From contig DAOULY010000004.1 in assembly GCA_034414595.1 (NCBI GenBank), forward strand, positions 41,905 through 105,904: DNA of 64,000 nt, given 5' to 3'. The notes beneath the pieces were generated by a model that saw only the letters and a program-made list of their open reading frames with translations, was not told the DNA's origin and made no database searches. Of the stretch, positions 16,669 through 23,443 are shown piece by piece. The translations under genes and the position numbers were made by a program. Source of the stretch: DAOULY01 sp034414595 (GTDB lineage Bacteria; Chloroflexota; Dehalococcoidia; SZUA-161; JAUWZY01). Positions within the stretch are counted from its first letter, which is position 1; each line of letters begins with the position of its first letter.

Positions 16669-17709
16669 ATGAAAGGCAGACAAGGCATATTGGTAGTAGA
16701 GGACGAGACCATCATGAGGGAGTCGCTGAAGGACTGGCTGCAGGAAGGCGGCTATCAGGTGGCCACGGCTGAGGATGGGGAGCAGGCGCTACAGATGGCC
16801 CAGGAGCAGGAGTTCGGGGTTGCTGTTCTGGACCTGAGATTGCCAGGTAAGGATGGAATCGAGGTGCTGAGGGAGGTCAAGGAACGCCAGCCTCAGCTCA
16901 AAGGGATCATCATCACCGCCTACCCTTCGGTGGAAACAGCGGTGGAGGCGATCAAGGTTGGTGCGGTGGACTATCTGACCAAGCCCTTTGCTCCGGACGA
17001 GCTGGAGAAGCTGATCGAGCAAGTGCTGGGGCCGGTGCAGCTGGAGATAAGACCAGAAGCACACGTAGAGATCGTAGAAGAGGCTGTCGAGGAGGCCGAG
17101 GTCGAGGAGATCATAGCCATAACTGAGGAGGAGTTCCCAGTCCATCTCCAGCTGGGTAAGGAGCACTTTGCAGCCGGTCAGTTGCAAGAGGCACTGAAAG
17201 AATTTCAGGCTGTGCTCAAGGTCGCTCCAGGCAACATCGAGACCCGAGTCTGGATTGGGAAAACGACCAAGGCCATAGCCGAGCAAGGGACCGAGGCGGG
17301 AGCTGGAGGAGAGGCTATAGCTGCCGAGGCAAAACCCAACTACTGCGTATGGATGGCGATGGGTATGGTCTCCTATCGCGTCTGCACCAACAGCTACAAC
17401 TGTGTCACCTGCGAATTTGACCAGACGATGCAGGAGAAATTGGCCAGCGGTGGGGGTACAGAGCTTGACGAGGTGCTGGAGAGATTCAAGAGACTACCCG
17501 GCTATCAAAGGCTCTGCCGCTATGCTCTGAAGGGTGACGTTACCCACAGGCTTTGCACTCGCCTTTTCCAGTGCGCCACCTGTGAGTTTGGTCAGATGAT
17601 GGATGACGCCCTTCAGCTACAGCTTGCGCAAAGGCAGGCTGAGATAGCCGCCCGGCAGGAGGCTATAGGCAAGAAGGGGCAGAGTTGGTGGTGGCGCTAT
17701 TGGGGCTGA
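16669..17709 (+). CDS. Receiver-domain protein with TPR-like linker and twin Cys-rich modules, 346 aa
   Basis: The receiver (phospho-acceptor Asp55 in VAVLDLRLPG, Lys in DYLTKPF) is followed by a Glu-rich linker, a TPR-like helix pair (KEHFAAGQLQEALKEFQAVL, about 165-185), and two copies of a Cys module. The first reads RVCTNSYNCVTCEFDQ and the second RLCTRLFQCATCEFGQ, each preceded by an extra Cys. The CxxCEFxQ module occurs in other anaerobe proteins and may hold an Fe-S cluster or zinc. There is no DNA-binding domain. AAAGGAGG eight bases before the ATG at 16669 fixes my start; an ATG at 16615 would add 18 residues. Its receiver is about 60% identical by eye to that of the fusion at 26844, implying the same kinase partner. 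Confidence 0.8.
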   Translation: MKGRQGILVVEDETIMRESLKDWLQEGGYQVATAEDGEQALQMAQEQEFGVAVLDLRLPGKDGIEVLREVKERQPQLKGIIITAYPSVETAVEAIKVGAVDYLTKPFAPDELEKLIEQVLGPVQLEIRPEAHVEIVEEAVEEAEVEEIIAITEEEFPVHLQLGKEHFAAGQLQEALKEFQAVLKVAPGNIETRVWIGKTTKAIAEQGTEAGAGGEAIAAEAKPNYCVWMAMGMVSYRVCTNSYNCVTCEFDQTMQEKLASGGGTELDEVLERFKRLPGYQRLCRYALKGDVTHRLCTRLFQCATCEFGQMMDDALQLQLAQRQAEIAARQEAIGKKGQSWWWRYWG

Positions 17710-17734
17710 CTGCGGGACAGACCGTCGGAACCGT

Positions 17735-17780
17735 GGAAACGGACCTACCCCTGAGCTCAGGGGTAGGTCCGTTAGTTTCC
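17735..17780. terminator. Bidirectional terminator between convergent genes
   Basis: A perfect palindrome at 17739-17772 (16-bp arms ending CCCCTGA/TCAGGGG, 2-nt turn) is extended by GGAAAC/GTTTCC outside it. It lies between the 3' ends of the receiver gene and the NuoG-like gene. T-runs are poor, so its strength rests on the stem. Confidence 0.75.
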
Positions 17781-17800
17781 GTAAATAGGAGGACTGAGGT

Positions 17801-18430
17801 CTATTCGGAGTTAAGCGCCTGCACTATGTCATAGTAGGATGCGAGTGCGCCGGTGGGGCAGAGTGGGTGACACTCTTTGCACTTAGGGCATTCCTCACGA
17901 GCTGTTTCCGGGAAGAACACCACCTCACGCTCTGTCCCACGGCCAATAAAGCCGATGGCGTGCTTCTGCTTCACCTCTGCACAGTAACGCACGCATAGAC
18001 CGCAAAGAATGCAGAAGGTTGGCTCCGTGTCAAACTTCGTTGTTTTTATGTTGTACGGTATCCCGTACTCCCTTATTGCCTGGACCTCAGTTATGCCATA
18101 TCGTATTCCGTAATCTCTTATTGCTTTGACTCCGGGAGCACGGGCCCAGGCCAGCTGTAATAGCATCTTGCGGATCTTGACCACCGGGGCAGATTCCGTC
18201 TCCACTGTAAGGCCTTCTTCAACAGGATAGACACACGAGGCAACCAAACGCGACCGTCGCCCGTTAGTTATCTCCACAGTGCACAGTCGGCAGGCACCAT
18301 ATGGGGCCAGTTTCTCATGATGGCAAAGGGTAGGGATGTCAACTCCCACATTTCGAGCCGCTTCAAGGAGAGTCATCCCCTCCTCGGCTGTCACCTTCTT
18401 GCCGTCGATAGTCAAGTTGACTTCACTCAT
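17801..18430 (-). CDS. NuoG/HoxU-like iron-sulfur protein, 209 aa
   Basis: An N-terminal [2Fe-2S] ferredoxin fold with CHHEKLAPYGACRLC and a later Cys (VASCVYP) is followed by CILCGLCVRYC and CPKCKECHPLCP, two [4Fe-4S] sites. This is the N-terminal portion of NuoG or HoxU without the molybdopterin-like domain. It would pass electrons between the NuoF-like flavoprotein and a partner. It overlaps the nuoF-like gene by four bases (ATGA) and is last in the operon, ending at the hairpin 17735-17780. Confidence 0.88.
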   Translation of the reverse strand: MSEVNLTIDGKKVTAEEGMTLLEAARNVGVDIPTLCHHEKLAPYGACRLCTVEITNGRRSRLVASCVYPVEEGLTVETESAPVVKIRKMLLQLAWARAPGVKAIRDYGIRYGITEVQAIREYGIPYNIKTTKFDTEPTFCILCGLCVRYCAEVKQKHAIGFIGRGTEREVVFFPETAREECPKCKECHPLCPTGALASYYDIVQALNSE

Positions 18431-20355
18431 TTTTCCCCGCCTCCTTTGCGTATTACAGCTGTCCCTACTGCAACGGGTTCAGGCACTTTCACACCTGAGA
18501 GTTTAGTGACGGCACCAAAACGTGTTGGGCAAACCTCGAGACAAGTTCCACATTTGGTGCACTTCTCTTGATCTATGACATGGATAACGTTCTTGTCCCC
18601 CTCAATGGCTCCGACGGGGCAGTTCCTTAAGCAGATCATACAAGCCTGACATTTTTCCGGTTCTATGTAGTAGGAAATCAACGCCTTGCATACCCCAGCC
18701 GGACAGCGCTTCTCTTTAATATGTGCAATATACTCATCCCGGAAGTAGCTAATTGTACTGAGGACCGGGTTAGGAGCTGTCTGACCCAGAGCGCAGAGGG
18801 AAACAGCCTTAACCACCTCCGATATCTCCTCCAGTAACTCGATGTCCCCTTCCCTGCCCTCTCCGTCACAAATTCTATTGAGTATCTTGAGCATCTGCCA
18901 TATGCCCTCACGGCAGGGAAGACACTTGCCACAGGACTCGCTCTTGAGGAAGTCAAGGAAGTATCTTGCCGTATCTACCATGCAAGTTTCCTCATCCATG
19001 ACGATCATGCCGCCCGAGCCCATCATCGAGCCGAGCTTGCCGAGCTCATCGAAGTCTACCGGCGCGTCGAGGTATTGCTCTGGAATCACTCCGCCGGAAG
19101 GGCCACCTGTTTGAACAGCTTTGAACCTCTCGCCTCCTCTAATTCCCCCGCCGATTTTGTACACGATATCCCGCACAGTAGCACCCATGGGCACTTCTAC
19201 CAGGCCGGTGTTGTTCACCTTGCCTACCAGGGAGAATATCTTTGTCCCCTTGCTCCCTTCGGTGCCAATGGACCGGAACCAGTCAGCACCTTGGTTGATA
19301 ATAAGCGGCACATTGGCCCAGGTCTCCACGTTATTGAGGTTTGAGGGATTGTCCCAAATTCCCTTGACCGCAGTGCGGATGTACTTCGGTCTGGGCTCGC
19401 CCACTTTCCCTTCTATCGCAGTCATCAGGGCGCTCGATTCGCCGGAGACAAAGGCCCCGGCCCCTCGATGGATGGTGACGTGAAAGTCGAATCCGGAGCT
19501 GAGGATATCTTCACCCAGGAGCCCGTACTCCTCTGCCTGTTTTATGGCGGTCTCCAGGTTTTCCACCGCCAGGGGGTATTCCTGTCGCACATAGACAAAG
19601 CCTTCAGTCGACCCGATGGCATAAGCCCCGATGATCAAGCCCTCCAGCACGCTATGAGGGTTTCCTTCCATCAGGCTCCGGTCCATGTAAGCGCCAGGGT
19701 CGCCTTCATCGCAGTTGACGATGACAAATTTTGGCTCTCCTGGGGCATCGCGGCAGGTCTTCCATTTCCTGCCGGCGGGGAATCCCCCACCACCTCTACC
19801 CCGCAGGTTTGCTTTATCCACCTCGGTCAGGACCTGCTCCGGGGTCATCTGAAACAGAGCCTTGGCCAGCGCGGAGTATCCCCCCAGAGCGATGTAGTCC
19901 TCGATGCTCTTGGGGTCGAGTTTAGTGTTGTTGGCAAGTACAATTCGCTGCTGGTGTCGATAAAAAGGTATTTCATGTTCATGGACTATCTTCTTTCCTG
20001 TGACGGGGTCATCATAGAGCAACCTCTCAACGAGCTCTCCTTTTGCTGTACTGGCTACTATCTCCGGTACGTCCTCCCGCTGTGCGTTGCAATAGCAAAT
20101 CCCCTCTGGGAAAATAACAACAAGGGGTCCCCTCTCACAGAAACCGTGGCAACCAGTCCTCCTGAAATCTATCTTTTGCTCTAAACCATTTTTCCTGAGT
20201 TCCTCGACAAAAGCAGTGACAACTTCCTCGCTTCCGTAAGCGTGGCAGCCGGTACCGGAACAGATAGTGATACAAAGTTTTTTGGGGTCCCTCTGGGCCA
20301 GGATTTCTTTCCTGAATTCTTCCAGTTCTGTTGCTGATAACAGCCTGTTGGCCAT
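18427..20355 (-). CDS. NuoF/HymB-like NADH-binding flavoprotein with C-terminal ferredoxin, 642 aa
   Basis: Domains in order: a thioredoxin-like [2Fe-2S] domain (TGCHAYGS ... RTGCHGFCERGP, residues about 35-120), the FMN/NADH core (LRGRGGGGFPAGRKW; NCDEGDPGAYMDRSLMEGNP), an SLBB segment, the NuoF [4Fe-4S] motif CGKCLPCREG, and a C-terminal 2x[4Fe-4S] ferredoxin (CQACMICLRNCP, CTKCGTCLEVCP). This is the layout of NADH-dependent bifurcating hydrogenase and formate dehydrogenase subunits (HymB/HndC type). It should oxidise or form NAD(P)H. There is no catalytic [FeFe] hydrogenase gene next to it, so the partner is probably the Hdr/Mvh set across the promoter. Confidence 0.93.
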   Translation of the reverse strand: MANRLLSATELEEFRKEILAQRDPKKLCITICSGTGCHAYGSEEVVTAFVEELRKNGLEQKIDFRRTGCHGFCERGPLVVIFPEGICYCNAQREDVPEIVASTAKGELVERLLYDDPVTGKKIVHEHEIPFYRHQQRIVLANNTKLDPKSIEDYIALGGYSALAKALFQMTPEQVLTEVDKANLRGRGGGGFPAGRKWKTCRDAPGEPKFVIVNCDEGDPGAYMDRSLMEGNPHSVLEGLIIGAYAIGSTEGFVYVRQEYPLAVENLETAIKQAEEYGLLGEDILSSGFDFHVTIHRGAGAFVSGESSALMTAIEGKVGEPRPKYIRTAVKGIWDNPSNLNNVETWANVPLIINQGADWFRSIGTEGSKGTKIFSLVGKVNNTGLVEVPMGATVRDIVYKIGGGIRGGERFKAVQTGGPSGGVIPEQYLDAPVDFDELGKLGSMMGSGGMIVMDEETCMVDTARYFLDFLKSESCGKCLPCREGIWQMLKILNRICDGEGREGDIELLEEISEVVKAVSLCALGQTAPNPVLSTISYFRDEYIAHIKEKRCPAGVCKALISYYIEPEKCQACMICLRNCPVGAIEGDKNVIHVIDQEKCTKCGTCLEVCPTRFGAVTKLSGVKVPEPVAVGTAVIRKGGGEK

Positions 20356-20363
20356 ATCCCCTC

Positions 20364-20825
20364 CTACTCATAGCTTTGGAGAATCTCTTCCACTTTGGAA
20401 AATGGCAGTTTGCCATGATACTTGCCATCTACCACCATCACTGGTCCCAGAGCACAGCAGCCGAGGCAGTTAACCGCTTCCAGGCTGAACTTCAGGTCCG
20501 GCGTTGTCTCACCGGGCGCAATGTCGAGAATTTGCTGGGCTCGCTCCAAGATGCGCCGCGAGCCCCGAACGTGGCAGGCGGTGCCCATGCAAACAACGAC
20601 CTCATGACGCCCTTTGGGAACCAGGCTGAAAGCTTTATAGAAGGTAGCTATATGGTATATCTGAGGTAAGGGGACACCGAGCTTCTCGCTGACCGATATC
20701 AGAGCCTCTCTGGGCAACCAGCGGTGTTCACGCTGAATATCGAGAAGAATCTGAATCAGGGCACTTTTATTATGACTTCCGTACTTGCCAACGATTTCAT
20801 CTACTTCGATAGGTGCCTGAACCAT
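20364..20825 (-). CDS. NuoE-like [2Fe-2S] subunit, 153 aa
   Basis: The thioredoxin-like [2Fe-2S] ligands are visible: GTACHVRGS and NCLGCCALGP, spaced as in NuoE/HoxE. The length is normal. It heads the minus-strand operon nuoE-nuoF-nuoG, with a GAGGAGGTGATG ribosome site and an eight-base gap to the next gene. It faces the hdr/mvh operon across a 332-base control region. Confidence 0.92.
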   Translation of the reverse strand: MVQAPIEVDEIVGKYGSHNKSALIQILLDIQREHRWLPREALISVSEKLGVPLPQIYHIATFYKAFSLVPKGRHEVVVCMGTACHVRGSRRILERAQQILDIAPGETTPDLKFSLEAVNCLGCCALGPVMVVDGKYHGKLPFSKVEEILQSYE

Positions 20826-21157
20826 TTGCTCATCACCTCCTCTACGGGTAGCTTATCATGCGCACCTATAGCCCACATCGGCTGACGGGCCTATATTTGG
20901 CTTGGATTAGGTAAGCACTTTGGCCTAAAGGGTTCTTTATTACAAGTGTCCCGCTATGCCTAAGTGCTTGGCTGAAGCTTTGGGAGAGTTAGCCCACTCT
21001 CCCAGGTTGTCGCCCCGCACACCCGCACAATTGCTTAGAAGTTGGCAAATCTTTCTAGGCCTTTTCTTCGCCCAAAGATAAGTCGGCCAGCCGATGCGGC
21101 CTGTGATGCGCAGCTGTTAGGCTATGGCTGGAAAGAGGAGAGGGGAGCAAAAGAGAG
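20826..21157. promoter_or_regulatory. Divergent control region between nuo-like and hdr/mvh operons
   Basis: No gene is visible. TAAGCACTTTGGCCTAA (20912-20928) is an exact inverted copy of the 17-mer at 11899. GCCTAAGTGCTTGGC (20958-20972) carries the same AAGTGCTT core in the opposite orientation. At 21080-21104 a GTCGGC-CA-GCCGAT dyad plus GCGGCCTGT repeats the second motif of 11934-11958. Loose GG-N10-GC matches exist on the minus strand near 20859-20876 and on the plus strand at 21097-21112, but neither has the TTGC core, so sigma-54 use here is unproven. Confidence 0.55.
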
Positions 21158-21373
21158 ATGGAAGGAACGGTAAATACTCTAAAGACAGTCCTCGACATCA
21201 CTATTAGGTTTGGCCTTCCGGTAATAATGTTGTTCCTGGTGGGCTGTCTCCTCCAGCGGACTGAGTTGCTGGTGCGAGCTGTCTCTCGCCTGCTTGGGGA
21301 GCACGAAGATAATGGCGCGGAAGCGTTTGCCGCCAGTGAAGACTGGCGCGCGGAAGAAAAAGAGAGGGGGTGA
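21158..21373 (+). CDS. Small single-span membrane protein, 71 aa
   Basis: One hydrophobic helix (ITIRFGLPVIMLFLVGCLL, about 14-33) is followed by a charged, Glu-rich tail. It is the first gene of the plus-strand Hdr/Mvh operon, with GGGGAG ahead of the ATG, and ends six bases before the next small membrane gene. I recognise no family. An anchor or assembly role for the HdrC-like protein is an inference from position. Confidence 0.65.
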   Translation: MEGTVNTLKTVLDITIRFGLPVIMLFLVGCLLQRTELLVRAVSRLLGEHEDNGAEAFAASEDWRAEEKERG

Positions 21374-21379
21374 AGAGCG

Positions 21380-21616
21380 ATGGAAGCATTCTTGACGATT
21401 ATGTTGGTGCTGGGCATCTACATTGTGGCACCTGCTCTGATCGGGCTTGCGATCGTTGGTGTCGCAATTCTGTCAGCGCGCAGGGCTAGGGCTCGCACGG
21501 CAGCACGAGCTAGGGCCGAGCTTGCGGCCGAGCTCACAGCCAAGCCGGAAGCTGAGCTTGGGCAAGAGGCACCGGTGCATGTGGTGGTAGGCGGAAGGCG
21601 TGAAAGGCGTGGTTAG
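21380..21616 (+). CDS. Small membrane protein resembling the HdrC membrane anchor, 78 aa
   Basis: Its N-terminal helix (IMLVLGIYIVAPALIGLAIVG) is nearly the same as that of the HdrC-like protein at 21781 (LLVLGIFIVAPALIGFGIVG). The rest is an Ala/Arg/Glu-rich tail without Cys. It appears to be a duplicate of the anchor alone that has lost, or never had, the Fe-S domain. GAAGAGCG lies before the ATG. Confidence 0.68.
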   Translation: MEAFLTIMLVLGIYIVAPALIGLAIVGVAILSARRARARTAARARAELAAELTAKPEAELGQEAPVHVVVGGRRERRG

Positions 21617-21651
21617 TGTGTAACAGTCTGGCTTGTATCCGTCGGGGACGG

Positions 21652-21689
21652 TGAGAAAGTTGGCGCCGGCTGAGAAAGCTGGCGCCAGC
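21652..21689. repeat. Tandem 19-nt repeat holding GGCGCC palindromes
   Basis: TGAGAAAGTTGGCGCCGGC is directly followed by TGAGAAAGCTGGCGCCAGC (17 of 19 identical). The second unit contains the perfect palindrome GCTGGCGCCAGC. It lies in the 164-base gap between the two anchor-type genes and may be an mRNA hairpin or a protein site. Confidence 0.6.
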
Positions 21690-21780
21690 GGTGAACAAAA
21701 CTTGAGGAGAACAATAGCGGAGATATCAGGTCAGGGGTTAGAGGGGGAGGGTTAATAAGACGAAGGCAAAGAGGTGAGTC

Positions 21781-22560
21781 ATGACAGTAATATGGGCCAT
21801 ACTTCTGGTGCTGGGCATCTTCATCGTCGCCCCAGCGTTGATTGGCTTTGGGATAGTCGGAGTTGTGGTCTTGCGCCGCCGGGTTCACATGGCTCGGGCT
21901 CAGGCGCAGTTTACCCGGGCAGCAGCTACCTATAGAGACGGCATTAATTTTGTGGATGAAGTCTGCGCTGTCCCTGGTGGCGAAGGCGTCCGCACTTGCA
22001 TCCAGTGCGGCATCTGCTCAGGCTCCTGTCCCAATGCAAATGTGATGGACTATACACCACGGAAGATCATTGCTCTGGTGCGCGCCGGGGCGCGGAAGGA
22101 GGTACTGTCGAGCAACTCGATGTGGTACTGTCTTTCCTGCTACCTTTGCACGGCGCGCTGCCCGCGGGGCATTAAACCAACAGATGTCATGTATGCCCTG
22201 AAGCAAACTGCTATCCAGCACGGTTTCAAGTATGGGCCAACTGATGCCCCTATTATGTACCGAACCTTTGTTGATGCTATCAGCGGCAACGGGCGCGTCC
22301 ACGAGTTTGGGATGATGAGAAACTTCTACTTGCGGACCAACCTGTTCAAAGCGATAGGAATGCTTCCGGTAGGCTTGGGCTTGCTCCGACACGGGCGCAT
22401 GCCTTTTAGAAGTGAAAAGATGAAGGGGGCAGCTCAGGTTCGGACCATAATCGAAAAGGCTCGGATGCTGGAGACTGCCCCGCCCAAGATGGTTGAAAAA
22501 AACGAGACTGTGGAAGAAGCTCAGCCGATCTTAACGCATACCACGGAGGTGAGGAAGTGA
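21781..22560 (+). CDS. hdrC: HdrC-like Fe-S subunit with N-terminal membrane helix, 259 aa
   Basis: The N-terminal helix (about 4-30) is followed by two [4Fe-4S] motifs, CIQCGICSGSCPN and CLSCYLCTARCPRG, and by the family's MYALKQ...GFK helix region. Cytoplasmic HdrC lacks the membrane helix. The one here would tether the Hdr complex to the membrane without the cytochrome b domain of HdrDE or DsrMK types. GAGGTG precedes the ATG. The stop overlaps the hdrB start by four bases. Confidence 0.87.
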   Translation: MTVIWAILLVLGIFIVAPALIGFGIVGVVVLRRRVHMARAQAQFTRAAATYRDGINFVDEVCAVPGGEGVRTCIQCGICSGSCPNANVMDYTPRKIIALVRAGARKEVLSSNSMWYCLSCYLCTARCPRGIKPTDVMYALKQTAIQHGFKYGPTDAPIMYRTFVDAISGNGRVHEFGMMRNFYLRTNLFKAIGMLPVGLGLLRHGRMPFRSEKMKGAAQVRTIIEKARMLETAPPKMVEKNETVEEAQPILTHTTEVRK

Positions 22561-23435
22561 GATATTACGCCTACTTTCCCGGTTGTTCGCTTGAAGGTAC
22601 GGCAATACCCTACAAGCTGTCCATTCAGGCGGTGAGCAAAGCTTTGGGGGTCGAGCTGGTTGAACTCGAGGACTGGAATTGCTGCGGAGCTTCGGCCTAT
22701 AGCTCGGTGGACGAACTGGTATCCACATGCGTCTCAGCCCGCAACTTGGCCCTGGCGGAGAAAACCGGGCTTGATCTGGTAACTGCCTGCAGTGCTTGCT
22801 ATACCACCTTGAATAAGGTGAATTCTGCGCTGAAGCAATACCCACAGCTAAAGGCCAGCGTGGGTGAGGTGCTATCCGCAGTTGGTCTAGAGTACAGAGG
22901 GACTGCCAGAATAAGGCATCTGGCCCGGGTTCTGCTGGAGGATATCGGTTGCGAGGCTATTGCCAGTGAGGTACGGCAGCCACTTGAGGGGCTAAGGGTA
23001 GCGCCTTACTACGGGTGCCAGCTCGTCCGGCCCCACCCTAGTCTAGACAGCGCTGAATTTCCTGACTCCTTGGATCGCCTTATGGAGTCTCTCGGTGCTG
23101 AGGTGACTGTTTTCCCGCTCAGGGCTCGCTGCTGCGGCGCATCCCTGATTATCTCCCAGCCGGAAGTGGCTCTGGGCCTGATCCGTAAACTCCTTGATAA
23201 CGCTGTGGAGAATGACGCTCAGTGCTTGGTGACCGTTTGTCCGCTGTGCCAGACGAACTTAGATGTATACCAGGGCAAGGTTGCCTCCAAATTCCAGGTA
23301 AAATATGACATTCCCGTATTCTTCTTTACGCAACTGGTGGGGCTGGCTCTGGGGCTGGGCTTCAAAGAGCTTGGCATAGATAAGCTGGTCGTGCCAGCTG
23401 AGAAGTTGCTGACTCAGCATAAGGTTAGAGTTTAG
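22557..23435 (+). CDS. hdrB: HdrB-like subunit with two CCG domains, 292 aa
   Basis: Two Cys-rich CCG repeats are complete: FPGCSLEG ... WNCCGAS ... CSACYTTL and YYGCQLVRP ... ARCCGASL ... CPLCQTNL. In methanogens these bind the two noncubane [4Fe-4S] clusters that reduce the disulfide. In bacteria without CoM-CoB the substrate is unknown. The start is GTG inside the hdrC stop. It sits nine bases before the hdrA fusion gene. Confidence 0.93.
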   Translation: MRYYAYFPGCSLEGTAIPYKLSIQAVSKALGVELVELEDWNCCGASAYSSVDELVSTCVSARNLALAEKTGLDLVTACSACYTTLNKVNSALKQYPQLKASVGEVLSAVGLEYRGTARIRHLARVLLEDIGCEAIASEVRQPLEGLRVAPYYGCQLVRPHPSLDSAEFPDSLDRLMESLGAEVTVFPLRARCCGASLIISQPEVALGLIRKLLDNAVENDAQCLVTVCPLCQTNLDVYQGKVASKFQVKYDIPVFFFTQLVGLALGLGFKELGIDKLVVPAEKLLTQHKVRV

Positions 23436-23443
23436 GAGGCCAG

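Noticed and set aside
20858..21112. Sigma-54 promoters at the nuo/hdr divergent region
   Set aside because: Only GG-N10-GC is met (near 20859-20876 and 21097-21112). The TGGC and TTGC cores are poor, so they were not listed as features.
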